This document shows, piece by piece, positions 1 to 7,604 of a stretch of DNA of 64,000 nucleotides. Position 1 is the stretch's first letter. Each line of letters opens with the position of its first letter. The stretch spans positions 62,001 to 126,000 of the forward strand of contig JACPDI010000040.1 in NCBI GenBank assembly GCA_016184105.1. The letters are read 5' to 3'. Source of the DNA: Acidobacteriota bacterium (GTDB taxonomy: Bacteria > Acidobacteriota > Vicinamibacteria > Vicinamibacterales > 2-12-FULL-66-21). The notes under the pieces are model-generated. The model was not told the DNA's origin and did no database searches. It was given only the letters and a program-made list of their open reading frames with translations. The translations under genes and the position numbers were made by a program.

Positions 1-271
1 CCCGGAAAGTGTGACTGTCCCCCTTATTCGGCACGTTGCAACTCACCACCTCGTAGCCGGCGGGCAGCACGACGGCGTTCCGGTTGATGCCGAGCGGCCG
101 CGCGAACACGATCGTGCTCCCGTCCACCGCTGTGACGTCGTATACAACGCGGAATTTCGCCGTCGGGGGGTCGAGCAGCTCGTATCGCGTGTACTCGTCG
201 CTGCTGGCGTTCTGGGGAAAGGCGGGCGCTGCCAGTGCGAGCAGCGCGCAGGCGAGAACAGTTCTCCTCAT
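1..271 (-). CDS. Secreted protein of unknown function, C-terminal part outside the window
   Basis: Ninety codons are visible before the frame runs off the left edge. The first 20 residues (MRRTVLACALLALAAPAFPQ) look like a Sec signal peptide, so the product is probably exported. Its ATG overlaps the TGA of the lipoprotein gene upstream (ATGA), which indicates translational coupling and the last visible place in a five-gene leftward operon. The body contains the stretch FARPLGINRNAVVLPAGYE, which resembles a conserved block of uncharacterised acidobacterial secreted proteins; I recognise it only loosely. The frame then enters a copy of the GGAAAGTGTGACTGTC palindromic repeat without meeting a stop, so the natural C-terminus may have been replaced. 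No function can be assigned. Confidence 0.6.
   Translation of the reverse strand, partial: MRRTVLACALLALAAPAFPQNASSDEYTRYELLDPPTAKFRVVYDVTAVDGSTIVFARPLGINRNAVVLPAGYEVVSCNVPNKGDSHTFR
4..25. repeat. Arm of palindromic intergenic repeat (family A), cut by window edge
   Basis: The right arm GAAAGTGTGACTGTCCCCCT is identical to the right arm of the full element at 29261-29318. The matching left arm must lie outside the window. It lies inside the open frame of the partial gene, with the same junction (AATAAGGGGGACAGTC in the gene's direction) that follows the stop codon of the M19 gene at 29262, but here the TAA is out of frame. Confidence 0.75.
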
Positions 272-834
272 CGGATCACCCTCTCAAATGTCGCGGGCGC
301 GCTGAAGTCGCGCTCCTCGCGCGCGCGGAGCCACGAACGGATCGCGGGCGTCGCGCCGGTCAACACGACGTTGTGCCGCTCGTCCAGGGCGGCTGCCACT
401 CGGCCGCGTGCAGTGCGGCCAGGCAGGGCGCGCGCGCGATCGTAGTCGATCGCCGCCACGTGCCATCTCTCGCCGTCGCGCGTCAGCCGCAGGATGATGT
501 GGGTCGGGATGAGCCCGGTGCCGTGTTCCACGCCGCGCAGGGGCATCAGGTCCAGGTAGTACGTGTTCTCCACCGCGGTCAGGTGTGCCGTGAAGACGCT
601 TTCGGCGACGGGGTGCTTGTACTGAATGCGGTAGGAGCGCCACTCGCCGCGCTCGACGATCACCTGGACGTTGTCCTCCGTCGCGCGCCACTCCCCGAGC
701 AACGCCTCGTCGAAGGCGATGGTCTGGTCGTCGTACGCAGGGTGCAACGACAGCACGAGACACCCCGCGGAGAGCGACGCGGCGAGCAGCGCGACGGCAA
801 TCACAGCTCGCGGCCGCGCGTTTCCGGGATCCAT
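268..834 (-). CDS. Small lipoprotein of unknown function
   Basis: 188 residues starting MDPGNARPRAVIAV, with a hydrophobic stretch ending in the lipobox LSAGC; Cys25 would be lipidated and anchor the protein in a membrane. The mature part (LGEWRATEDNVQVIVERG, THIILRLTRDGERW, HNVVLTG) looks like a compact beta-rich domain seen in small acidobacterial lipoproteins, but I cannot name a family. The start codon lies 34 bases inside the end of the permease gene, and the TGA overlaps the ATG of the next gene (ATGA), so it belongs to the same operon and depends on upstream translation. A longer upstream reading in this frame is the shadow of the permease gene and was rejected because the lipobox fits only the short start. 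Confidence 0.75.
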   Translation of the reverse strand: MDPGNARPRAVIAVALLAASLSAGCLVLSLHPAYDDQTIAFDEALLGEWRATEDNVQVIVERGEWRSYRIQYKHPVAESVFTAHLTAVENTYYLDLMPLRGVEHGTGLIPTHIILRLTRDGERWHVAAIDYDRARALPGRTARGRVAAALDERHNVVLTGATPAIRSWLRAREERDFSAPATFERVIR

Positions 835-2018
835 ATCCACGTCACTGCCGCCAGCAGAAATGCGACGGATGCCATCGCGAGCGCGAAGCCGAAGCCGCGC
901 GTCTCGGCGACGCGCCCCACGAGAAACGGCGCGACCGCACTCGCGATCCGCCCGAGATTGTACGTGAAGCCCTGCGCGGTCGCGCGGATCCCGGTGGGAT
1001 AGATCTCCGCGGTCACCGCGCCGAACCCCGTGAAGTAACCGGTGCCGAAGAACGCGACGAACGGGCCCAGCACGAGGAGCACCCAGGGAGTTCTCGTGAG
1101 GCCGTAGCTGAAGATGAGCACCGCCGCCGTCACCAGATAGACGATGTAGGTCCGCTTGCGGCCGAAGCTGTCGCTGACGAATCCGAACGTCACGTAGCCG
1201 AACCACATGCCGACCTGCATGGCGATGATGAAGCCGGACATCACGTGCGGCGCGAGGCCGATGCCGCCCGCCGACGGGGGCAGCGAAAGGTATGCGGGGA
1301 TCCAGAGGTTGAATCCCCACCAGGCGAACATGGTGCACGCGTTCATCAGCGTGACCGCGAGCGTCAGGCGGCCGAGCGGTCCGCGGAATATCGCGGCCAG
1401 CGATCCCCGGGGCGCGGCCTGCTCCCGCGTGCGCTGCCACAGCACCGGCTCTTCCACCCGGCGGCGGATCCAGATCGTGAACAGGGCTGGAAGCACGCCG
1501 ACGAAGAACACGGCCCGCCAGCCCCACAGGGGGAGCACCACCGCGGTGACCGCGGCCGCCGCGGCATAGCCGACCGCCCACGCGCTCTGCATCAGCCCGA
1601 GCGCCTTTCCGCGGTGTGCGGCCGGCCACGTCTCGGAGACGAGCGCGGCGCCGCTCGCCCACTCGCCGCCCATCCCGATCCCGAGGAGCGCGCGGAACAC
1701 GGCCAGCTGCAGCACCGTCTGCGCGAGGCCGCTCGCGGCGGTGAACACCGAGTAAATGAGGATGCTGCCCACCAGCGCGCGCGTGCGGCCGTACCGGTCT
1801 GCGATGACGCCGAAGATCAGCCCTCCCGCGGCGGACGCGATGAGCGTCGCGGAGCCGAGCAGCCCCGCGGTGGCCTTCGTCATCCCGAGGTCGGTCATGA
1901 GGGAGGCGAGGACGAGGGCGTACAGCATCACGTCGAACGCGTCGAGCATCCACCCGAGCCCCGCCGCGACCAGCGCGCGCCTCGCCCCGGGGGAGGCCGC
2001 AGACCACCAACTGTTCAC
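801..2018 (-). CDS. MFS transporter, aromatic acid/sugar-acid symporter type
   Basis: 405 residues, the usual length for a 12-helix major facilitator permease in the inner membrane. Helix 1 carries the paired acidic motif DAFD (residues 26-29), typical of the AAHS/NanT-like proton symporters, and loop 2-3 carries the MFS signature GVIADRYGRTR (70-80). A second conserved block, RALLGIGMGGEW, lies in helix 4. Substrates of this subgroup are usually organic or aromatic acids; the neighbouring PxpA and M20 peptidase suggest a peptide- or amino-acid-derived acid such as 5-oxoproline, but that is inference from context. It lies 78 bases downstream of pxpA and overlaps the following lipoprotein gene, so it is mid-operon. 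Confidence 0.88.
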   Translation of the reverse strand: MNSWWSAASPGARRALVAAGLGWMLDAFDVMLYALVLASLMTDLGMTKATAGLLGSATLIASAAGGLIFGVIADRYGRTRALVGSILIYSVFTAASGLAQTVLQLAVFRALLGIGMGGEWASGAALVSETWPAAHRGKALGLMQSAWAVGYAAAAAVTAVVLPLWGWRAVFFVGVLPALFTIWIRRRVEEPVLWQRTREQAAPRGSLAAIFRGPLGRLTLAVTLMNACTMFAWWGFNLWIPAYLSLPPSAGGIGLAPHVMSGFIIAMQVGMWFGYVTFGFVSDSFGRKRTYIVYLVTAAVLIFSYGLTRTPWVLLVLGPFVAFFGTGYFTGFGAVTAEIYPTGIRATAQGFTYNLGRIASAVAPFLVGRVAETRGFGFALAMASVAFLLAAVTWIWIPETRGREL

Positions 2019-2096
2019 GTCGTGTCTCCACCGCGGAAGGCGCCGAACGCGCAGAGCTTCATCTTGAGGTTCCGCGCATTCCGCGCGTGCGGCGGT

Positions 2097-2876
2097 TCAA
2101 GTCTTGTTCGCCGGCAGCGAGGCGACGACGACGCCCGCCTCTTCGAGCGCGTGGCGCACCGTGCGCGCGAGCGCCGCGGCGCCGGGCGTGTCGCCATGGA
2201 TGCAGATTGTGTCCGCCCGCAGCGAAACCACCTCGCCGCTCGTGGCCACGACGTTCCCGTCGCGGACCATCCGCACCGCGCGCGCGGCCACGACCGCGGG
2301 ATCGTGGATCACCGCACCGGCGATTCGGCGCGACGCGAGCGACCCGTCCCGCTCGTACGCACGGTCCGCGAACACCTCGGACGCCACGCGAAGCCCCGCC
2401 GCTTCAGCCGATGCGAGCATCGGCGAGCCGGCGAGACCGAAGAGGATCAATGAGGAATCGAACGCCCGCACGGCACGGGCGATCGCATCGGCCAGCAAGC
2501 TGTCGCGAACGGCCATGTTGTAGAGCGCACCGTGTGGCTTGACGTGCCGCAGCGTCGCCCCTTCGGCGCGGACAATCGCCGCCAGCGCGCCAAGCTGGTA
2601 CAGCACCATGCCCTCGACCTCGTCCGGGCTGACCTGCATCTCGCGGCGGCCGAATCCCACCAGGTCCGGGAGACCGGGGTGTGCCCCCACGGCCACGCCG
2701 TGCGAGCGTGCGAGGCGGACGGTCCGCCGCATCACCGCGGGATCCCCGCCGTGAAATCCGCAGGCGATGTTGGCCGACGTGATGCTCGCCATCAGCGCCC
2801 CATCGTCGCCCATCGGCCAGGGGCCGAAGGACTCCCCCATGTCGCAGTTGAGATCGACCGTGACCCGGCTCGCCAT
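2097..2876 (-). CDS. pxpA: LamB/YcsF family protein, 5-oxoprolinase subunit A (PxpA)
   Basis: 259 residues, the full family length. It opens with the signature VDLNCDMGESFG (Asp8, Asn10, Asp12, Glu15), followed by ANIACGFHGGDP (His42, Asp45), GAHPGLPD and HVKPHGALYN, all hallmarks of the PxpA fold. In PxpABC the enzyme uses ATP to open 5-oxoproline to glutamate in the cytoplasm. The start was chosen at MASRV because its ATG overlaps the stop of the peptidase gene upstream (TGATG). PxpB and PxpC are normally adjacent but are absent from this window, so either they lie elsewhere or the subunit has another role. The upstream M20 peptidase could release N-terminal pyroglutamate dipeptides, which would explain the pairing. 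Confidence 0.88.
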   Translation of the reverse strand: MASRVTVDLNCDMGESFGPWPMGDDGALMASITSANIACGFHGGDPAVMRRTVRLARSHGVAVGAHPGLPDLVGFGRREMQVSPDEVEGMVLYQLGALAAIVRAEGATLRHVKPHGALYNMAVRDSLLADAIARAVRAFDSSLILFGLAGSPMLASAEAAGLRVASEVFADRAYERDGSLASRRIAGAVIHDPAVVAARAVRMVRDGNVVATSGEVVSLRADTICIHGDTPGAAALARTVRHALEEAGVVVASLPANKT

Positions 2877-4393
2877 CACATCCGCAGCACGGCGGCAGCG
2901 GTCACGATGCCGTCGAAGAAGTGCCCGAGGCGCAGGTTCTCGTTTTCCTCGTGCTGGTTGTTGTCGAAATTCACCGTCGGGACGAGCGCGGCGGGAAACC
3001 CCAGCGCGTCGATGAACGGAGCGATCGGCACCGTGCCGCCGAGCGTCCGGATCTGCACCGGGGGAGCGCCGTAGGCGCGTTCGAGCGCCGCCGCCAGCGC
3101 GCGAGCCTGGGGATGGAGCGGCGGGGTCCGGAAGGCTTCCGTGGCGCTGGCGTCCCACACCATCGACGCGAGGCGCGCGTGGGTCGCGCGTTCCGCGTCG
3201 TTCGGCTCGCGGTCCAGCAGGTGGTAACCCTGCGCGCGGAGGTGGGCGTCGACCCTGGCGCGAAGATCCGCGGCGCGTGTCTCCTTCACGAGCCGGATGT
3301 CAATCTCCGCGACCGCGCGGTCGGGGATGATGGTTCGCGCGCCCGCGCCGACAAACGCGCTCGCGAGGCCGCGGATGTTGAGCGTCGGGGTCTGCAGCCC
3401 CTCCTGCAGGCTGCGGCCCGCCGCCTCGGGTGCCGCCACGCCGAAGGCGCGCAGCATGCGCTCCGAATCGTCCGGCACGGCGGCCACGAGCGCGCGTTCC
3501 TCGTCCGGGAGCGGCTGCACGCCGTCGTAGAACCCGGCGACCTGCACCCGGCCGCGGTCGTCTTTCATGGACGCCAGCAGGTGCGCGAGCCGCAGCGCGG
3601 GATTGGGGATCCAGTTGCCGTAGTTGCCGCTGTGGACGCCGGATCTCGGGCCGTAGATGGTGAGGGTCCCGGTGAGAATTCCGCGCGCGCCGAAGGCGAT
3701 CGTAGGCCGTCCGCTGGTGTGGATCGGCCCGTCGAAGATCAGCATCAGGTCGGCGGCGAGCTTGTCGCGGTACTGCGTGATGGCGGGAACGAGGCTGGGA
3801 GAGCCGGCCTCCTCCTCGCCGTCGAGAATCACGCGGATGTTGGAGGTGGGCTGCAGGCCGTTCGCCTTCAGCGCGTCGATTGCCGTGAGAATCATCACGA
3901 TCGGCGACTTGTCGTCGGAGGCCGACCGCGCGTACACGCGCCAGTCGGGCTCGAACGCCGTGACGTCCGGCCACGCGACGTCGCCCGCCCCGTCCTGCAG
4001 GCGGCCGCGGCGCAGAACGGGCGTCCATGGATCCTTCTGCTTCCACGCCGCTGGATTCACCGGCTGGCCGTCGTAGTGGCTGTACAGGAGCAGGGTGCGT
4101 GTCGCTCCGGGCACGCGCAGCTCCGCGTGCACGAGCGGGTTGCCGGAGGTTTCGAGCAGCCCGGCAGTGAAACCACGCTTCGCGAACATCGCCCGCAGGT
4201 GCTCGGCGTTGCGGCGGATGTTCGCCGCGTCCGGGGCGACGTTCGGAATCGAGAGCAATTCGACCAGCTCGCGCACGATCTCGCGCTGGTGGGCGGTGAC
4301 GTACGTGGAAACCTGTTGGCGGAGGGGCTCGCCCGCGGGAACGGCGCTCGCCGAAACAACAATCGCGGCGATGGCACCTGAGAGGAGCGTCAT
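2876..4393 (-). CDS. Secreted M20 family metallopeptidase (dipeptidase type)
   Basis: 505 residues with an N-terminal signal peptide (MTLLSGAIAAIVVSASAVPA), so periplasmic or secreted. Metal ligands of the M20 fold are all present: SHYDGQP (His106, Asp108), SASDDKS (Asp160/161), DGEEEAGS (Glu193-195) and the C-terminal NNQHEENENL His. The lid domain begins near AFGARGILTG. Members hydrolyse dipeptides or short peptides with two zinc ions. It is the first gene of the leftward operon; the pxpA start overlaps its stop. The gene is intact and of normal family length; the exact substrate cannot be read from sequence. Confidence 0.9.
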   Translation of the reverse strand: MTLLSGAIAAIVVSASAVPAGEPLRQQVSTYVTAHQREIVRELVELLSIPNVAPDAANIRRNAEHLRAMFAKRGFTAGLLETSGNPLVHAELRVPGATRTLLLYSHYDGQPVNPAAWKQKDPWTPVLRRGRLQDGAGDVAWPDVTAFEPDWRVYARSASDDKSPIVMILTAIDALKANGLQPTSNIRVILDGEEEAGSPSLVPAITQYRDKLAADLMLIFDGPIHTSGRPTIAFGARGILTGTLTIYGPRSGVHSGNYGNWIPNPALRLAHLLASMKDDRGRVQVAGFYDGVQPLPDEERALVAAVPDDSERMLRAFGVAAPEAAGRSLQEGLQTPTLNIRGLASAFVGAGARTIIPDRAVAEIDIRLVKETRAADLRARVDAHLRAQGYHLLDREPNDAERATHARLASMVWDASATEAFRTPPLHPQARALAAALERAYGAPPVQIRTLGGTVPIAPFIDALGFPAALVPTVNFDNNQHEENENLRLGHFFDGIVTAAAVLRM

Positions 4394-4424
4394 CGCCGCG
4401 AATTCTACCGGAAACGGTGGATGC

Positions 4425-4449
4425 GAAAAGGGGGACAGTCCCCCTTTTC
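4425..4449. repeat. Short derivative of the family A palindrome, probable terminator
   Basis: An 11-bp perfect stem (GAAAAGGGGGA / TCCCCCTTTTC) with loop CAG, lying one base beyond the stop of the TonB receptor gene in its direction of transcription. The outer arms match the ends of the longer family A elements, and the inner TCACACTTTCC part is missing, so it looks like an internal deletion product. The T-run at the 3' side would help termination of the receptor transcript. Confidence 0.7.
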
Positions 4450-4450
4450 T

Positions 4451-7400
4451 TCAGAACCTGCCCACGACGGTCAACTGGAACGCCCGCGCCTGCTGGCGAT
4501 TGCGCATCTCCAGGAACAGCGAGCTCCAGGTCTGGTACGCGCTGTTGTAGCTGAACTGCGTGAAGTCGCCGCCATTCAGCAGGTTGAAGATGTTGCCAGC
4601 CACCTCCACCTCGCGCGATCCTCCCAGCTTGACGCGCTTGCCGATCTTCAGGCCGACGGTGTGGATCGCCGGCGCCTGGATCTGACCCTCGCCCCTGTTG
4701 CCGTAGATGTAGCGGTTCCGGGTTGCCAGCGGGTTGGACTGGGTCGACCCGTTTGGCAGCCGGAAGCTCGCGGGGCCGAACTGCGCGATCTGCGGATCGT
4801 TCGCGGCCAGACGATACAGCGGTGAACCGGACCACGGCCCCGCCTGGAGCGTGTAGCTGCCCGCCACGCTCAGACCGAGCGGCGCCATCCAGGTGGCCGC
4901 GAAGTTGCCGCGGTACTTCATCCACGTCGGCCCGTAGCTCAGGGCGTTGCCGCTGTCCGGCAGGCTGTTGCGGTCGTTGTTGCCGCGCGGCATGTAGAGG
5001 TTCGCGTCGTTCGCGAAGTGATCCGGCTGGATGTAGCCGGCCCGGTCGGTCGGGTTCCACGTGCCGTCCATGTGGTGCCACTGCCGGTTGAAGCCAGCCA
5101 TCACCTGGAAATTGTGCGACAGGTTCTTGGCCACGGTGATTTCCATGGCCTGGTACTCGAGGGTGCTCCAGGTGTTGTTGGTCTGCTGCAGCAGTTCTCC
5201 CCGGTTCGGGTCGATCCGGCCGAACCCGCCAAAGGGTTTGAACGGCGCGTCGGGCCAGAACCCGTTGACCTCGACCTGCGCCCACATGTGCTTGTAGCTG
5301 CGCTTGATCCAGGCGATGTCCACCGACGTCTGCAGCGGGAACTGCCGGCGGAACCCGATAATCAGCTCGTCAAGGTACGGCTGGTGCGCATCCGGATCGA
5401 TCTCGTAGGCAGCCAACGACGCCGCGACAGCCGGAGAGAGCTCGATCTCCCCGGGCTCACCCCAGATACCATCGAGGTCGTTGTCGTACTCGGTCCGAGT
5501 GGTGAGCTTGCTTTCCGTGCCGCCGGAAGTGATCGCGTCGCGCCCCATCACCTGCTCGCCCACGCGCACGTAGCTGCCGCGCAGGATGTTCTTCGCGTCG
5601 CTCGTCAGCATGTACGAGAAGCCCGTGCGCGGCTGGATGGTCCACGAGTTCTGGCGCGTCACGTTGAAGACTTCGTCGACGCGCTTCACCCAGTCGGCGC
5701 GGATCCCGATGTTGGCGGTCAGGCGGGGCGACGGCTTCCAGTTGTCCTGCACGTAGAACGCATAATCGGAATCGCGCGCTGCGCGGGTCTGCAGCGTCGT
5801 GGGCTCCACGTACCAGCGCTGGAATGGAACAGTGCCCGCCGACGGGTTGTTCCGGTCCTTCCAGGTGCGCCGCTCGAGGTAGAACCCGTCGTTCACATAC
5901 TTATCGGTCACGTCGTAGACGTTGCGGGGCTCGATGAAGAAGCCGGTCTGCAACTCGTGCGAGCCGCCCCAGCCCTGCTTGAAGTACGTCAGATCGCCGC
6001 GCAGTGTAATCAGCGAAGCGGGCCCCACGAATTCATTGTTCCGGTTCCCGCCCAGCACCACTCGGTTGTTGCCGACTCGAAAACCTGAGCTGATGCTAGT
6101 GCCGGCATAGACCTCGATCTGGGGGCCGGTGCCCTGGAACCGGGACCAGTCGTACGTGGATTCCGTGTTGCTGCCCTTGTCGTTGTAGCCTGCGAGAAAC
6201 GTCGTCGTGACGTTGCCGCCCCACACCGAGTTGAGCTTGACCGTGTACAGATTGCCGCCGTTCGAGTAGACACCGACCGGATCGGAGTAGTACTCCCAGT
6301 TGTTCTCCCCGTTGGTCAGGTCTCTCTGGTACACGACGGCCAGCTCGTGCGCCACGCCAGGTTTGGCGGTCACCTTCACGTAGGGCTGATATCCCTCGAT
6401 CAGGTTGGTGAACAACTCCGCGTCCGGCTTGAACGCCTTGATGGCGTCGACGACCGGTTGCGTTCGCGGGATCGGCACCTCGACATCCGAGTACCGCATC
6501 GAGCCGAAGAACCACACCAGGTCCTTCTTGAGCGGGCCGCCCAGGGAGCCTTCGATCTGCGTCAGCCCGTTCTGCGCGGGTGTGCCCCCCTTGGACTCGA
6601 CGAACGTCGCGCTGCCCAGGCCGGCCCCCGCACGTGCCGCCACGATCTCAGCCGGGAGGTCAAAGCGGGTCGTGGCTCCCGTGTTGTCGCCGTTCCACTT
6701 GAGCGGCTGGAGAGCAATTCCAGCCGAGCCCCGGAACGAGTTCCCGCCGCTCTTGGTGATGACATTGATCGCCAGGCCGGTGCCCATGGGCGTGGAGGCG
6801 TCCACGCCGCCGGTCTTCACCTGCGTGTCCTGGATCATGTCGCTGCCCATCTGCACGTAGGTGAGCTGGAAGTCGTTGTAGTTGCCCGCCTGCATCCCCT
6901 CGAGCTGCACGACGTGGGCGAAGTGCTCGGTCGAGTGGCCGAAATACACCATGCGGCCGCTCCCATCGTCGAACGGGCGGGAGTGGACGCCGGGTGTCAT
7001 TTCCAGGAAGTCCGACCAGTTGCGCCGCGCGGCGATCGGCATCTGCTTCTGGAAGTCGCCGTCGACATTGAGCACGTTGCTCGGGCGCGAAACCTCGAGC
7101 ATGGGCGACTCGCCGGCGACCGTGATCGTCTCCTGGAGCGCGCCGACCTTCATCGTCAGATCGACGGCGAAGTTGGCGTTGGCGCGCAGGAGGATGTCCT
7201 CGCGCTTGACTGTTGAAAAACCCGTCAGTTCCGCGGTGAGCTCGTACTCACCGGGTGGCAGGTTGACGACACGGTAAAACCCCGTCGCGTCGGTCACGAC
7301 GCTCGACGGCCTGATCAGCACCGGACTGCGAGCGGTGACCGTCACCCCCGGCAGGACCGCTCCCTGCTCGTCCTTGACGTACCCGCTCAGACTGCCGCCC

Positions 7401-7477
7401 GTCTGGGCGGAAGCTGCCCCCCCGGAAAGCGCAATCAGGAGGATTGCGCCTGCGAAAACGAGAGACCTACGCTGCAT
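4451..7477 (-). CDS. TonB-dependent receptor, Oar-like, with N-terminal carboxypeptidase-regulatory domain
   Basis: 1008 residues. A signal peptide (MQRRSLVFAGAILLIALSGG) is followed by a carboxypeptidase-regulatory-like beta-sandwich (GGSLSGYVKDEQGAVLPGVT), a plug domain (roughly residues 110-250) and a large outer-membrane beta-barrel ending in Phe (TVVGRF), as expected for Bam insertion. Such receptors import large or scarce substrates using TonB energy; in Acidobacteriota they number in the dozens and usually serve peptide or glycan uptake. The ATG at 7477 was chosen over an upstream in-frame start because CGGAGG lies at ideal spacing before it. The divergent S9 peptidase across the palindrome at 7544-7570 suggests a peptide substrate and shared regulation. 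Confidence 0.93.
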   Translation of the reverse strand: MQRRSLVFAGAILLIALSGGAASAQTGGSLSGYVKDEQGAVLPGVTVTARSPVLIRPSSVVTDATGFYRVVNLPPGEYELTAELTGFSTVKREDILLRANANFAVDLTMKVGALQETITVAGESPMLEVSRPSNVLNVDGDFQKQMPIAARRNWSDFLEMTPGVHSRPFDDGSGRMVYFGHSTEHFAHVVQLEGMQAGNYNDFQLTYVQMGSDMIQDTQVKTGGVDASTPMGTGLAINVITKSGGNSFRGSAGIALQPLKWNGDNTGATTRFDLPAEIVAARAGAGLGSATFVESKGGTPAQNGLTQIEGSLGGPLKKDLVWFFGSMRYSDVEVPIPRTQPVVDAIKAFKPDAELFTNLIEGYQPYVKVTAKPGVAHELAVVYQRDLTNGENNWEYYSDPVGVYSNGGNLYTVKLNSVWGGNVTTTFLAGYNDKGSNTESTYDWSRFQGTGPQIEVYAGTSISSGFRVGNNRVVLGGNRNNEFVGPASLITLRGDLTYFKQGWGGSHELQTGFFIEPRNVYDVTDKYVNDGFYLERRTWKDRNNPSAGTVPFQRWYVEPTTLQTRAARDSDYAFYVQDNWKPSPRLTANIGIRADWVKRVDEVFNVTRQNSWTIQPRTGFSYMLTSDAKNILRGSYVRVGEQVMGRDAITSGGTESKLTTRTEYDNDLDGIWGEPGEIELSPAVAASLAAYEIDPDAHQPYLDELIIGFRRQFPLQTSVDIAWIKRSYKHMWAQVEVNGFWPDAPFKPFGGFGRIDPNRGELLQQTNNTWSTLEYQAMEITVAKNLSHNFQVMAGFNRQWHHMDGTWNPTDRAGYIQPDHFANDANLYMPRGNNDRNSLPDSGNALSYGPTWMKYRGNFAATWMAPLGLSVAGSYTLQAGPWSGSPLYRLAANDPQIAQFGPASFRLPNGSTQSNPLATRNRYIYGNRGEGQIQAPAIHTVGLKIGKRVKLGGSREVEVAGNIFNLLNGGDFTQFSYNSAYQTWSSLFLEMRNRQQARAFQLTVVGRF

Positions 7478-7543
7478 TCGTCCGCCTCCGTAAAAGTGCA
7501 CGCGCCGGCATCCGTCGGCGGACGATGTATTTATTTGTGTCGT

Positions 7544-7570
7544 TTTACACCAGGGTGTCTCTGGTGTAAA
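7544..7570. promoter_or_regulatory. Perfect palindrome between divergent TonB receptor and S9 peptidase genes, probable operator
   Basis: TTTACACCAG, seven bases, CTGGTGTAAA: a perfect 10-bp inverted repeat in a 127-base divergent intergenic region. It contains a nested ACACC-AG-GGTGT repeat. A -10-like TAAATA lies on the receptor side (within ACAAATAAATACATC on the minus strand). There is no T-run, and it stands before both genes rather than after either, so a dimeric regulator site fits better than a terminator. The regulator is not encoded nearby. Confidence 0.65.
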
Positions 7571-7604
7571 TAGACATTCGACAACTCACCGGGGGAGAGT
7601 CTCA

